Assembly: GCA_002887195.1 (NCBI GenBank) | Contig: PJAB01001591.1 | Span: 1-13,441, forward strand | Direction of reading: 5' to 3' | DNA from: Chrysochromulina parva | Lineage: Eukaryota; Haptophyta; Prymnesiales; Chrysochromulinaceae | DNA: 13,441 nucleotides | Shown: one piece after another, positions 1-8,322 of the stretch | How the letters are laid out: each line of letters begins with the position of its first letter | Numbering within the stretch: the first letter of the stretch is position 1 | Notes under the pieces: generated by a model | The model's database searches: none | What the model saw: the letters and a program-made list of their open reading frames with translations, nothing else | Told to the model about the DNA's origin: nothing | Position numbers and translations under genes: made by a program

Positions 1-1189
1 CCGGCAGAGCCTGGAAGGTCTGTCGCTCCTCGGCGTCGATGCGCAGCGTCAGCGTCCTGCCGCTGCCGCCGCCCGCGCCGGGCCGAAGGAGCTTGAGTGC
101 AAACGAGCAGGTCTCGCCAGGGCGGGGTAGCACCTGGTGGATCTCGTCCGTCGTCCCGATCTGCTTGCCGTCCACTTCGATCAGGAGGTCGCCCGGCTCG
201 ATGCCTCCCCGCGCGGCCGGCGAGCCAGGCACCACATTGTACACCTGCACGAGCCGAGGCGCGCTATGGTGAGCACTTGCATGCAAGGCGAGCGGGTGGT
301 AACGCCGCTCTGGATTGTACACCTGAACGAGCGTCTTCTTGTCGAAGGAGAACTCTCGCTGGAAGTTGCGCGGTGCGGGCTGCACGAGCGCGCCGAGCCC
401 AAGGAAGGAGCGACGCACGCGCCCATGCTCCATGAGCTCCGAGACGACCCACTCGGCCGTTGCGGCGGGGACTGAAAAGGAGATGTTCTGCGCCCCGGCG
501 ATGATGGCCGTGTTCACACCCACCACGTTGCCTTTGCTGTCCATGAGGGGTCCGCCAGAGTTGCCCGGGTTGAGCGCCACGTCGGACTGCACGATGCCCT
601 CAATCAGCCGGCCGTCCTTGGCACGCATGCTCCGCCCGATGGCCGAGACCACGCCCGCGCTCACCGTCGACTGGAAGCCAAGAGGATTCCCAATCGCGAC
701 GACGAGCTGTCCGACACGGAGGCCGCGCGGGCTGAGCGTGGCGAAGGGCAGACCCGACTGGTCGACACGCAGCAAGGCCAGGTCGGTCGCGACATCGCGC
801 CCGCGCACCGTCGCCGACAGCGAGCGGCCGTCCGTGAGCGTGACTGAGACACCCATGGCATCGCCCACCACGTGCGCATTGGTGAGCAAAAAGCCGTCGG
901 GCGAGATCAAGAATCCACTCCCGGCACCCTGCGGGCGCCCGTCCGGCCCGGGGACGTTGATCGCGACGACAGCATCGCCGATCCTTTCCACGACCCCCAC
1001 GACGGCCTGCGAGTACGCATCAAGAGCTGCCAAGTCGGATGTACTCGTGCTCGTGCTCGCGTGACGCGCCGCGAACGTAAGCAAGCGTGATTGTTGCTGG
1101 ACGTGCGATGGCAGGAGCAGTTTTCGACCAGCCCGAGGAGCGAAGCGAGAGAGGGTGGTCGTCATCATGGTCATCGAGATTGAGGGCAT
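1..1189 (-). CDS. HtrA/DegP-family serine protease, probably mitochondrial; 3' end beyond window
   Basis: This is an ATP-independent serine endoprotease of the HtrA/DegP/Omi family, which degrades or refolds damaged proteins. The frame is open from the ATG at 1189 to the left edge (396 codons seen). The trypsin-like domain spans about residues 65-255. The triad is complete: His106 in LLTNAHVV, Asp136 in ATDLALLRV and Ser211 in NPGNSGGPL. One PDZ domain follows from about 259 to 385 (RRSFLGLG, then GSPAARGGIEPGDLLIEVDG). The sequence ends near the usual end of a one-PDZ HtrA, so little should be missing. The first 51 residues lack Asp and Glu and are rich in Arg, Ser and Thr, as in a mitochondrial presequence; plastid import is less likely. 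ATGs at 1174, 1168 and 1165 are alternative starts. The PDZ contains a 26-codon insert that is probably an intron (see 245-322). It diverges from the filamin-kelch gene. Confidence 0.93.
   Translation of the reverse strand, partial: MPSISMTMMTTTLSRFAPRAGRKLLLPSHVQQQSRLLTFAARHASTSTSTSDLAALDAYSQAVVGVVERIGDAVVAINVPGPDGRPQGAGSGFLISPDGFLLTNAHVVGDAMGVSVTLTDGRSLSATVRGRDVATDLALLRVDQSGLPFATLSPRGLRVGQLVVAIGNPLGFQSTVSAGVVSAIGRSMRAKDGRLIEGIVQSDVALNPGNSGGPLMDSKGNVVGVNTAIIAGAQNISFSVPAATAEWVVSELMEHGRVRRSFLGLGALVQPAPRNFQREFSFDKKTLVQVYNPERRYHPLALHASAHHSAPRLVQVYNVVPGSPAARGGIEPGDLLIEVDGKQIGTTDEIHQVLPRPGETCSFALKLLRPGAGGGSGRTLTLRIDAEERQTFQALP
245..322 (-). other. Probable 78-nt in-frame GT-AG intron in the HtrA gene
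   Basis: On the minus strand the segment starts GTGTAC after CAG and ends GTGCAG before GTGTAC. The flanks CTCGTTCAGGTGTACAAT and CTCGTGCAGGTGTACAAT form an 18-bp direct repeat with one mismatch, so the peptide LVQVYN occurs twice. Removing the segment joins FDKKTLVQ to VYNVVPGSPAARGG, a normal PDZ strand. Keeping it adds 26 residues in the PDZ. A branch-like GCTCAC lies about 27 nt before the acceptor. The length is a multiple of three and there is no stop, so naive ORF calling reads through it. No transcript data are available. Confidence 0.65.
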
Positions 1190-1387
1190 CGCGCGAGATG
1201 GGAAACCGAGCGCCGTCTTTTAGCCAGGGGAAGTTCGAGAGAGACAGATGACTGACCAAAGTGGAGGACTGTGAACCGCAGTGAGAGAGCCTGGGGAACA
1301 TGTAGTTCTCAGGCCTTTCCGTTTCCCGCGCTGAGGCGCCCCTGATGAGGGATGTAATTCGTGCCGTCGTTTCTCGTTGCGCAGAAG
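1190..1387. promoter_or_regulatory. Divergent intergenic promoter/5'UTR region
   Basis: These 198 bp separate the start codons of HtrA (minus) and the filamin-kelch gene (plus), so both promoters and 5'UTRs must share it or overlap. I see no convincing TATA box. Towards the plus gene there is a start-stop pair ATGTAG at 1300-1305 and an out-of-frame ATG at 1345 whose frame overlaps the gene to 1554. Both lie inside a candidate 5'UTR intron: GTGAGA at 1281 to a pyrimidine-rich acceptor ending TTGCGCAG at 1384, three bases before the ATG. Confidence 0.5.
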
Positions 1388-4210
1388 ATGGGGTCGCCCC
1401 GTCCTGTCCGCAAGAATGGTGGAAAGCTGATCTCGGCTGGCCGACAGTGTCAGGTGGTTGGCCCCGGGCTCGAGGGCGGTGTTTGTGGCGTCGCCAGCGT
1501 GATTCAGATTCGCTGCCGCACCAGTGGAGACGCTCCTGTCACCATGGGAGGTGATATCGTCAACGTCTCCATCACACCCGTGGGTGGCAACACGACGCAT
1601 GCGCACGTCATCGACAACACGGATGGCTCCTACACGGCCACCTACTTGCCTACGGTCGCCAGTCCGAACTGCAAGGTGCTGATCCAGATCAACGGCACGC
1701 ACGTTGTGGGCTCACCTTTTTCAGCGCAGGTCACGCCTGGACCGACCAACGCGCTTGTATCCTCAGTGTACGGCCGTGGTCTCTACGACGGTGTTGCGGG
1801 CCAGCCGTGCACCTTCACGATCATGACGAAGGATACTTACCGCAACCGGTGCACCTTGCCGGGAGACCAATTCTCCGTGACGATCAAGCCTATTCATTCA
1901 TTGCTGCCAGAGTTGCAAACGTTTCTGCGCAAGTACGAGTTGAAGCCTCACCTCGAGGACAACGAGGACGGTACCCACTCGGTGACCTTCACACCCGAGT
2001 ATGCGGGCTTCTACGTGGTGGACGTGACGCTCGGCTCGCAGCCGGTAGGCGATGCGCCCTTCATGGTGTGCGTGTCGAACCCGTATGTAGCCTTCCCACC
2101 CACGCTCCAGTTCACTCCGCTCGTGGGCGACGCGACGCATGCGCCGCCCGAGGAGGCCAGCTGCCCGCCCTCGCGCGATATGGTGCAAGTGCTCGATCGT
2201 GTGCTCGTGCTCAAATCCGAGTCCCTGGAGCGCACCGGCGGTCGACCGCAGCGTGAGTATGTGCATGCATACAAGCTCAAGTCAGTCATGGCGCGCGGCA
2301 ATGAGAAGTGGCGTCGCGCGCTGATCCGCTCGCAGCTGCCGAGCGTGGCGCCCCCGCCGTATCGGCGCGTGTGCCTGGCGCTGCCGACGAAGATCCTCGC
2401 GCTTTGCCATGCTGACACCGACGGTGACCAGACGCAGATCACCGAAGCTCGCACCCTTGACGTGAGCGATCCCGACGCGGATCCGGTCGCTGGATGGACG
2501 ATGCTGCAGCTCGAAGGCAAGGCCCCAAAGGCCCTCGATGGGTATGCTGTCGCGATGTGGGAAGGCAAGGGCATTGTCCTGATGTCCGGCGGACAGATCG
2601 CGGGCGGCGCGACCGTGTCGGACGTGTGGATGCTCTCTCTTCCGGGCACGGGGTCGACTACAGCCGTCTGGCGCTGCCTTGCGGAGTGGCCCTCCTCCGT
2701 GTTCAGCGGCGAGGGCATGGGCGAGAGGCGCAACCACTCGATGACGTTCCGACCGGGCTGCGACAAGGACGGCAAGCCGCACGCTCAATTTTGGATCTTT
2801 GGCGGCCGCGGCTCCGACGACGAGCTGCTCAACACCTTGTTCGTCTTCGATATGGAGGAACAAGCGTGGTCACAGCCGAGTGTGGTCGGGGACGCGCCAG
2901 AGCCGCGGGAACACCATGCAGCGTGCTTCGTGGCGGAGCGCTACCTTGCCATATATGGAGGGTTCAATGAGACTGGTGACGTACTCGATTCGATGGCCGT
3001 CTACGATATCTTCACAGCGGAGTGGTCCACAGTCACAGGCATGGCGGCACGCGCGCAACATCGCCTCTATGAGCGTGGCGGGACGCTCTACGCTATGGGC
3101 GGCGTCGACGCCAGCAAGCAGACAGCATCATCCATCCCCTTGTCTGCACCGATGAATCTCTTTTCGCAGCAAGCATGCCTCGACTTCGAGGGCAATTCGG
3201 CGCAGGCGGTCATCATCAAGCCCTCACCCTCTCTGCAGGAGCTGCGCAAGACGTGGACAGTCGAGTGCATCTTCTACCCTCGGATGCGCAGCCAGTCGCC
3301 CGGATTCCAGCCACTCATCGTCAAGTCGGATGGGGGACTCAAGACCGGATTCGGCTTGGTCACTTCATGGCTGCCCACGCCCGCCCTAAAGTTCCCTACA
3401 GGCAGAATCACGCCGTTGGCGCCTGAATCGGTTCCACCGGAGCCGGGTCCCTGGGTCATGTTCTTCGTCGGAGGCATGTCGCTGCCGACGATGGTTGGTG
3501 GCAAGCTGGAGCTGCATGCGTGGAATCACGTGGCCGCGACGTACGATGGCGCCAAGCTGCGCATCTACATCAACGGCGCCGCGCCTGTCGAGTCGGAATC
3601 TTCTGAGCCTCTCGCTTGCATCCCGACCGTCGACTTCCCGGCTGATGCACCGATGACCGACGAGATGGCAGAGACATTCCACACCAAGGGCGACGTCTGC
3701 ATCGGTGGCATCAAGGACAAGCTTGCCTTCGATGGCAAGATCGATCTGTGCCGGCTGTGGGACGTGGTGCGCACCGAGGACGAGATCAAAGCCAACATGA
3801 ACACCACCTACTCCCACCCTATCACGCAGCACCTCCTAGGGCAATGGACCTTCAACGAGGGCTCCGGCGAGACGGTCGTCGACTCGGGCGGCGCGCGCAA
3901 CCACGGCTCGTTTGAGCGGTATGCGGGTGGCGTCGAGCTGCGGCGCGTAATGTCGGATCGGGGCACGATCGCGCCCTACAAGAGCGCCGCGGAGCGTTAC
4001 ATTGAGGAGCAGTACGACAAGCTGCACGCGTGGAAGAAAAAGTTCCACGCCGACAACGGTCGGGCGCCCGGAATGGCCGATATGATGCTGGCTGGGCCGG
4101 AGATCGCAGGCGTTGCGCGCCGCTTGGGTGAGTTTGGAATGGAGTTTCACGGGTTCAAGGAGGAGAAGCCCCAAACGCCTGCGCCAGAGCCGGAGCCGGA
4201 GCCGGAGTGA
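1388..4210 (+). CDS. Filamin-repeat / kelch / LamG-like multidomain protein
   Basis: The protein has 940 residues, no signal peptide and no membrane segment, so it is probably cytosolic. The start is the ATG at 1388 in a strong context (AAGATGG); the frame is open from a GTG at 1361, which is not a likely eukaryotic start. Two filamin/ABP280 Ig-like repeats lie at about 20-117 (DNTDGSYTATYLP, then GSPFSAQVTPG) and 118-230 (NEDGTHSVTFTPEYAGFY, then GDAPFMVCV). Kelch-type repeats cover about 335-585 (WIFGGRGSDDELLNTLFVFD, LAIYGGFNETGD, LYAMGG). A LamG/concanavalin-like jelly-roll covers about 595-840 (WNHVAATYDGAKLRIYINGA, IDLCRLWDVVRTEDEI, LLGQWTFNEGSGETVVDSGG). A short WKKKFHADNGRAPGMADM motif precedes a PEPEPEPE end. 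Filamin repeats and kelch propellers both commonly bind actin or adaptors, so a scaffold role is inferred. The substrate and partners are unknown. Confidence 0.9.
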   Translation: MGSPRPVRKNGGKLISAGRQCQVVGPGLEGGVCGVASVIQIRCRTSGDAPVTMGGDIVNVSITPVGGNTTHAHVIDNTDGSYTATYLPTVASPNCKVLIQINGTHVVGSPFSAQVTPGPTNALVSSVYGRGLYDGVAGQPCTFTIMTKDTYRNRCTLPGDQFSVTIKPIHSLLPELQTFLRKYELKPHLEDNEDGTHSVTFTPEYAGFYVVDVTLGSQPVGDAPFMVCVSNPYVAFPPTLQFTPLVGDATHAPPEEASCPPSRDMVQVLDRVLVLKSESLERTGGRPQREYVHAYKLKSVMARGNEKWRRALIRSQLPSVAPPPYRRVCLALPTKILALCHADTDGDQTQITEARTLDVSDPDADPVAGWTMLQLEGKAPKALDGYAVAMWEGKGIVLMSGGQIAGGATVSDVWMLSLPGTGSTTAVWRCLAEWPSSVFSGEGMGERRNHSMTFRPGCDKDGKPHAQFWIFGGRGSDDELLNTLFVFDMEEQAWSQPSVVGDAPEPREHHAACFVAERYLAIYGGFNETGDVLDSMAVYDIFTAEWSTVTGMAARAQHRLYERGGTLYAMGGVDASKQTASSIPLSAPMNLFSQQACLDFEGNSAQAVIIKPSPSLQELRKTWTVECIFYPRMRSQSPGFQPLIVKSDGGLKTGFGLVTSWLPTPALKFPTGRITPLAPESVPPEPGPWVMFFVGGMSLPTMVGGKLELHAWNHVAATYDGAKLRIYINGAAPVESESSEPLACIPTVDFPADAPMTDEMAETFHTKGDVCIGGIKDKLAFDGKIDLCRLWDVVRTEDEIKANMNTTYSHPITQHLLGQWTFNEGSGETVVDSGGARNHGSFERYAGGVELRRVMSDRGTIAPYKSAAERYIEEQYDKLHAWKKKFHADNGRAPGMADMMLAGPEIAGVARRLGEFGMEFHGFKEEKPQTPAPEPEPEPE

Positions 4211-4232
4211 CCGCGATGATGTTCCCCACAGG

Positions 4233-4254
4233 AACGCCTCCTGGCGGGGGCGTT
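4233..4254. repeat. Short inverted repeat just after filamin-kelch stop
   Basis: AACGCC at 4233-4238 pairs with GGCGTT at 4249-4254 around a 10-nt GC-rich loop, 22 nt after the TGA stop. It could fold in the 3'UTR. Any role in 3'-end formation is a guess. Confidence 0.4.
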
Positions 4255-4560
4255 GTTTAGAGCACATGTGCTTAGGGCAATTCATGACGCTGAGGCGTCC
4301 CTCGGCTGCTCCCGTCACCCATCCGGATCCGCCCCGCCCTCTCGTTGTTTGCATGTGTGGCCGTGTCTGTGTGCTCGCTTATGATGCGATGCTGTTCTTG
4401 GTGTATCGCGGTACGTCATGTGTGCAGCCATGTGTGGACCTGCGCCGGAGGATGGAGGAGGGTCAGGGTGACGGCCTGGGATTATATGTACAAGTCTGAA
4501 TTTAAGGCCCGAGCCGAGTTAAGTGCCGAGTCCGAGCTGGTGCTGGAGGTGGAGCTGCCT

Positions 4561-4584
4561 CCGACCGCTCCGATGAACGGTCGG
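4561..4584. repeat. Intergenic 7-bp inverted repeat
   Basis: CCGACCG at 4561-4567 and CGGTCGG at 4578-4584 are perfect complements separated by 10 nt. It lies 246 bp upstream of the next start codon, so it may be a hairpin or a dyad binding site. Chance occurrence in GC-rich DNA cannot be excluded. Confidence 0.35.
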
Positions 4585-4829
4585 CGAAGATAGAGATCAA
4601 GATCCAAGATTGGTTTTGCAATTGTTTTGCTCCGCTCGGCTGCACACAGCACGGACGTATTGTCGTCGTTCTCGGCATACCCACACATCTCGCGACCTAT
4701 ACGACTTGTCCTGTCTCCTGTGGCCGAACTCCTGCAAACTCGTTACAGTGCGACGCATGCATCTCAAACTCGTCTTTTCCTCAAGAAACAGATCGGGCGT
4801 CCACCTCTTGTGTGGTGACGAATAGGGCC

Positions 4830-7800
4830 ATGCTTGAGTCCAAAGCGCACCTCCTCGCTGCGCGGGCCCGCATCGCGCTCAGCGGTGAGACGGACGAAGT
4901 GGAGTCCAGCGAGCGGCACAGCTTCGCGGCGGCGCAGCCGCAGGGTGACGGCCACGACCTATCCACGGTGCTACACGCGTGGTGGGTGGTGGCGGCAGGC
5001 AGCGGCACCGCCGAGAGCCTGGGCTTTCCCGAGTACGTCGCGGTGGCCTCCCGCATCCTGGCGGCTTGTGGTGGTCAGGAGGACGCTGGTTCAGCATGCG
5101 AGATGGATTGGGAGCTCGAGTGCGGTGGCGACAAAAGTGCGCGTATGCTCCAGGAGCGATTCCAGACGATGCTGATGTCGCTCGGCGAGGTGCTGCCCGA
5201 GGGCGCTCCACTGGGTCGATTCTTGTCGCGGCTCTTGGGCGCCATCACCGCACCGCGAGCGCACGGCGAGGTGCCCACGCTCCGAGCTTGGCGCAGCATC
5301 ACATCGATCGTGGACAGCGGCGGCCGATGGCTCGAAGGCCGGATGGGATCCGCCATCGTCCCTCCAGAGTTATCCTCCGCTACATCGCCCATTACCCCCG
5401 CTTCTTCGCCGAGGGAAAGCAGCCGAAGGCCTGCCAGCGCATCCTTGACGCGGTCGAACCCGATGGTGTCGAGAACTAGGCCCTCGTCTGCAGGGCCCGT
5501 CTCCACGTCCGGCATCTACCGCATGGCACCTCAGGTGGACGTCTACGGCATGGCATTTACGGACGCGACACAGGATACTTCACGCGCCTCGGAGAAGTTG
5601 ACATGGAGTACGCTGCTGGCGGCCGAGCCGACGCCGTCGCCAGACTCGCCGATGGCCGCAGAGCGGCTTGGTCTCAGCTTGGCCAGCATGCACCTCGGGG
5701 TGAATCTCGGGGCTGATCTCGGTCTCGGGGTGAATCTCGGGGCTGATCTCGGTCTCGGGGTGAATCTCGGGGTTGATCTCGGTCTCGATGGGGACGTGTC
5801 CGATGAGTGCGCCTACCGGGGCGCCGAGGAGCTGCTGGCACGCGCGCAGCAGCAGCGCCAGAAGGTGAAGCGCCAGCAGCGCGACGAGACCGGCTTCCAC
5901 ATCGGCACTGCCTACGGCCACTCGCAGCAACAGCAGGCCCGGGCGATGCTCGGCATGGCTGATGGCATGGTCCTCCAGGCGCCGCCGCACCGTGTCGCGG
6001 CCGCCGCGCCGCCGCAGGGCAGCCCCATGACGCAGCGCGAGTACTTTGCGCAAGGGATGCTCGGTCCGCATGTGCGGCCGGCACCGACGAGTCGAGGACC
6101 CCATCCTGGGGGTAGTGGGCTTCTCAGTGGGCTTCCGGGCGGCGGTGGGCCGCTGAGAGCTCCTGGCCGAGGCACATGCCTTGACGCTGGCAAGCTCACC
6201 GTCCAGTCTCTCACCTTGAGCGGTCCCGCAGCGATCAAGACCGCATCGGGAACAGGCGGCGGCATGTCGTGCGGCGGCGGCGCAGCGGACGCCAGACGCA
6301 GCGTCGTGCAGAGCGTCGTGCCGCCGTGCGTTCACCGCTGGATCTTTGCACCGCAGCTGCTGTTGCCTTCGCACTTGATGGGGTCTTTTGCAGCGCTGCC
6401 GGCTCTCCCAGCGAGCGGTTTTTATGCGAGCCCCACCGACCACCGAGTGGCACCAACTGGAACCGACTCCCTCACCCCTGGCCCTGCAGCTGGGGTGCAC
6501 GGGGGCCTGCTGTGGTCCTCCTCGCCGCCCTCGACACTGCTCGCCGTCCCTCGTCCCCCACCGGCCGGGGCCTCGCCCTGCTCTAATAGCCTCCTGCGAC
6601 AGGCAGCCTGCTATAGCAGCACTCCATTGATGGAGGACTGCGTCGCCTCGCTCACAACGACCTTTGAAAACGCGCTCGCGCACCTGCAGCACTTCCAGCA
6701 GGTGCAGTGGCGACTCGCCGTACCTCGGCCGCAGTCGGCCATCCAGCCTTGGCCGAGCTCCGAACTCGCGCTCCGTGCCTTCCACGCGCTCCGAGGCCTC
6801 GTCGTCCAATGCAATCGCTTCGCCGCTGAGTTGACACCACTCGGCCAATGTGCGCGGGCGGAGGCCTTGCTTCGACCTGGCATGCAGGCCATTAAACAGA
6901 CGAGTCGGCAGGCCGGCTGCTGGCCCCCTCGGCTCCTCCGCAGCCTCTCGTCGCTCAACTGCGCCTCGCTTGCCGGCCTTCATCTCGCTGCGGGTAAGCC
7001 CGACGTGGCATACGGCTACGCTTCGCACGCTCTCAAGATGGAGGCTGAGCACGGTGACTCAGACAACCCGGTGGGCTTGCGGCTGGGCATGGGGGTAGCC
7101 GCGTACGCCCTCGGCAAGTACAGCTCGGGCGTCAACATCCTTCGACAGGCGGCTCGGATCGGGCTGCAGCAGCTCCGCTCGTTGCAGCCCGGCTCGTCGG
7201 GCGTTGGGCATGGGGGCGTGCGTGCGGTCGACACGACGGCTACAGCAAATGTCGTCGCCACAAGCCGCAATACTCCAGGTGCCTTGTACGGCTCGGTGCT
7301 CGCGGCGGCTAATTACGGGCGGTCGAGGCCCGTGGGGGTTGCTCAGGTGGAACGTCTCCCTGAGCGCGTCGACCCGTTCATCCCAATGCCTCGGCCACAG
7401 CTCGAGGATTGGATGCATCGGAATCTTCTCGAGCCGCATGGAACCCGAGCTCGAGCTGACCGAGCTGCCGACAGCAGCCGGGGCTCTCAAGCATCGGCCG
7501 ACGACGCGAGCGCGCTGCTGGAGCTGGGGCTTGGGTCGGCGCAGCGCTTCGAGAGGCTTCCGGAGGCAGAGAGGCAGCTGCTCCTCGAGATGCTGCAGCA
7601 GGCGATGATCGTCATCTACATCTTCCTAGCCAGATGCTTCAAGGCGCTCGACAAGAGCCTTCATGCCGTCTCGGCGCTCACCCACGCTGCCAAGCTCTGC
7701 GAGGCGGGCGGCGCCGCCACCCTCCCCATGCTTCCCACTGTGCAAGGGCTCCTGCTCGCGTACGACGAGGCTGGGGGCGGATATGACCCTGCGGCGGCGA

Positions 7801-8009
7801 GCCGGCGGGCGTCGATTGCGGCGATCTTGGCGGCACGGATCTCCCAGGATGAGCATCAGCAGACCCCATCGGCATCGCGCCCCTCGCCGGCGCCGCCGTC
7901 CCCGCCTGCTGCTCCAATCCGTGCGGCGACGCCAAGCGTGCGCCGTTCACCACGACGACCAGCTGTTCGCCCACCACGCTATCAGGTGCGAGATCGGGGG
8001 TCCACCTAG
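4830..8009 (+). CDS. Large low-complexity protein with RPxSA motifs, decapeptide repeats and TPR-like helices
   Basis: I do not recognise a named family. The 1059-residue product starts at the ATG at 4830; the GTG at 4812 only extends the open frame. The N-terminus (about 1-175) looks helical. About 185-235 is Ser/Pro/Arg-rich with RRPASAS and TRPSSAGP. A three-fold LGVNLGADLG repeat sits at about 290-320, then a Gln-rich, coiled-coil-like stretch (about 330-370). Residues 390-600 are Gly/Pro/Ala-rich and probably disordered. Paired amphipathic helices follow at about 645-695 and 705-785 (LAGLHLAAGKPDVAYGYASHALKM then GVAAYALGKYSSGVNILRQA) and at 915-985 (YIFLARCFKALDKSLHAVSALTHAAKL); their A/G/Y spacing suggests tetratricopeptide repeats. 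The C-terminus is Pro/Arg-rich. RPxSA-type motifs and the ciliary neighbours hint at a basal-body or axonemal scaffold, which is inference. A short hidden intron in 390-600 cannot be ruled out. Confidence 0.8.
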   Translation: MLESKAHLLAARARIALSGETDEVESSERHSFAAAQPQGDGHDLSTVLHAWWVVAAGSGTAESLGFPEYVAVASRILAACGGQEDAGSACEMDWELECGGDKSARMLQERFQTMLMSLGEVLPEGAPLGRFLSRLLGAITAPRAHGEVPTLRAWRSITSIVDSGGRWLEGRMGSAIVPPELSSATSPITPASSPRESSRRPASASLTRSNPMVSRTRPSSAGPVSTSGIYRMAPQVDVYGMAFTDATQDTSRASEKLTWSTLLAAEPTPSPDSPMAAERLGLSLASMHLGVNLGADLGLGVNLGADLGLGVNLGVDLGLDGDVSDECAYRGAEELLARAQQQRQKVKRQQRDETGFHIGTAYGHSQQQQARAMLGMADGMVLQAPPHRVAAAAPPQGSPMTQREYFAQGMLGPHVRPAPTSRGPHPGGSGLLSGLPGGGGPLRAPGRGTCLDAGKLTVQSLTLSGPAAIKTASGTGGGMSCGGGAADARRSVVQSVVPPCVHRWIFAPQLLLPSHLMGSFAALPALPASGFYASPTDHRVAPTGTDSLTPGPAAGVHGGLLWSSSPPSTLLAVPRPPPAGASPCSNSLLRQAACYSSTPLMEDCVASLTTTFENALAHLQHFQQVQWRLAVPRPQSAIQPWPSSELALRAFHALRGLVVQCNRFAAELTPLGQCARAEALLRPGMQAIKQTSRQAGCWPPRLLRSLSSLNCASLAGLHLAAGKPDVAYGYASHALKMEAEHGDSDNPVGLRLGMGVAAYALGKYSSGVNILRQAARIGLQQLRSLQPGSSGVGHGGVRAVDTTATANVVATSRNTPGALYGSVLAAANYGRSRPVGVAQVERLPERVDPFIPMPRPQLEDWMHRNLLEPHGTRARADRAADSSRGSQASADDASALLELGLGSAQRFERLPEAERQLLLEMLQQAMIVIYIFLARCFKALDKSLHAVSALTHAAKLCEAGGAATLPMLPTVQGLLLAYDEAGGGYDPAAASRRASIAAILAARISQDEHQQTPSASRPSPAPPSPPAAPIRAATPSVRRSPRRPAVRPPRYQVRDRGST
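5694..5783 (+). repeat. Three tandem 30-bp units in coding sequence
   Basis: Three head-to-tail 30-bp units lie at 5694-5723, 5724-5753 and 5754-5783. They are identical except for one C-to-T change in the third, which turns Ala into Val. A further CTCG begins a truncated fourth unit. Each encodes LGVNLGADLG in frame. Each unit also contains internal CTCGG sub-repeats (CTCGGGG, CTCGGGG, CTCGGT). The near identity points to recent expansion and likely length polymorphism. Confidence 0.95.
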
Positions 8010-8082
8010 GGAAGAATTGCGGTGTCGCATGCATTTATTCGGATTACGGACGGACTGCCGGACTGACCAGGAAAGGAAAAGG

Positions 8083-8121
8083 GAATCTCCTCGTATGTGG
8101 GAATCTTGTCGAATCTCGTCG
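8083..8121. repeat. Three short GAATCT-type repeats
   Basis: GAATCTCCTCG (8083), GAATCTTGTCG (8101) and GAATCTCGTCG (8111) are related 11-mers, the last two nearly abutting. They lie 246-284 bp upstream of the CFAP20-LRR start codon, so clustered factor sites are possible. No function is known. Confidence 0.4.
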
Positions 8122-8322
8122 AAAGACGAAACACTGGCAAAAGCAAGGAACCATTCATGCCCTTAAAACACACAAAAAGTAGACCACTCCCCCTTGGGTC
8201 AAGGTCGCTCACGAACCAGAGGGTCCAATAACCGCAAATTCCGCACTGGTGCACATTTGCTGTTCACATTCACGAGTGCGCAGCAAGCAACCGTCGCGAT
8301 GCACATTTCCGAGGCTAAAGGG

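Larger units (their letters stand above)
4211..4829. other. Intergenic region between filamin-kelch gene and TPR-like gene
   Basis: These 619 bp lie between two genes on the same strand and should hold the first gene's 3'UTR and the second gene's promoter and 5'UTR. I find no convincing ORF. Two short hairpins are visible (4233-4254 and 4561-4584). There is an ATTATATGTA TATA-like stretch near 4480, and a run of CCGAG/GAGCTG-type repeats near 4508-4560. The base composition is mixed and less GC-rich than the genes. No canonical AATAAA signal is seen. Confidence 0.6.

Noticed and set aside
339..1064. Plus-strand 241-codon frame across the protease region
   Set aside because: It is the antisense of the HtrA frame, which carries the complete catalytic triad and a PDZ domain.
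1361..1387. GTG start nine codons before the filamin-kelch ATG
   Set aside because: Eukaryotic initiation is expected at ATG. The ATG at 1388 has a strong context, and the upstream stretch looks like a splice acceptor.
4812..4829. GTG start six codons before the TPR-like gene's ATG
   Set aside because: Non-ATG initiation has no support here; the ATG at 4830 is the first in frame.
5694..5783. CRISPR-like or mobile-element repeat
   Set aside because: The units are contiguous with no spacers, in frame, and there are no terminal repeats or transposase. It is a coding minisatellite.
6990..7000. GGGTAAG donor-like site in the TPR-like gene
   Set aside because: It encodes AAGKPDVA, a normal turn between TPR helices. 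The frame and helix pattern continue without interruption, so an intron is unlikely.
5580..7052. Long antisense open frame (about 490 codons) opposite the TPR-like gene
   Set aside because: It mirrors a GC-rich sense frame. Its repeat peptides are the complement of the LGVNLGADLG units and its composition is Arg-rich, with no domain.
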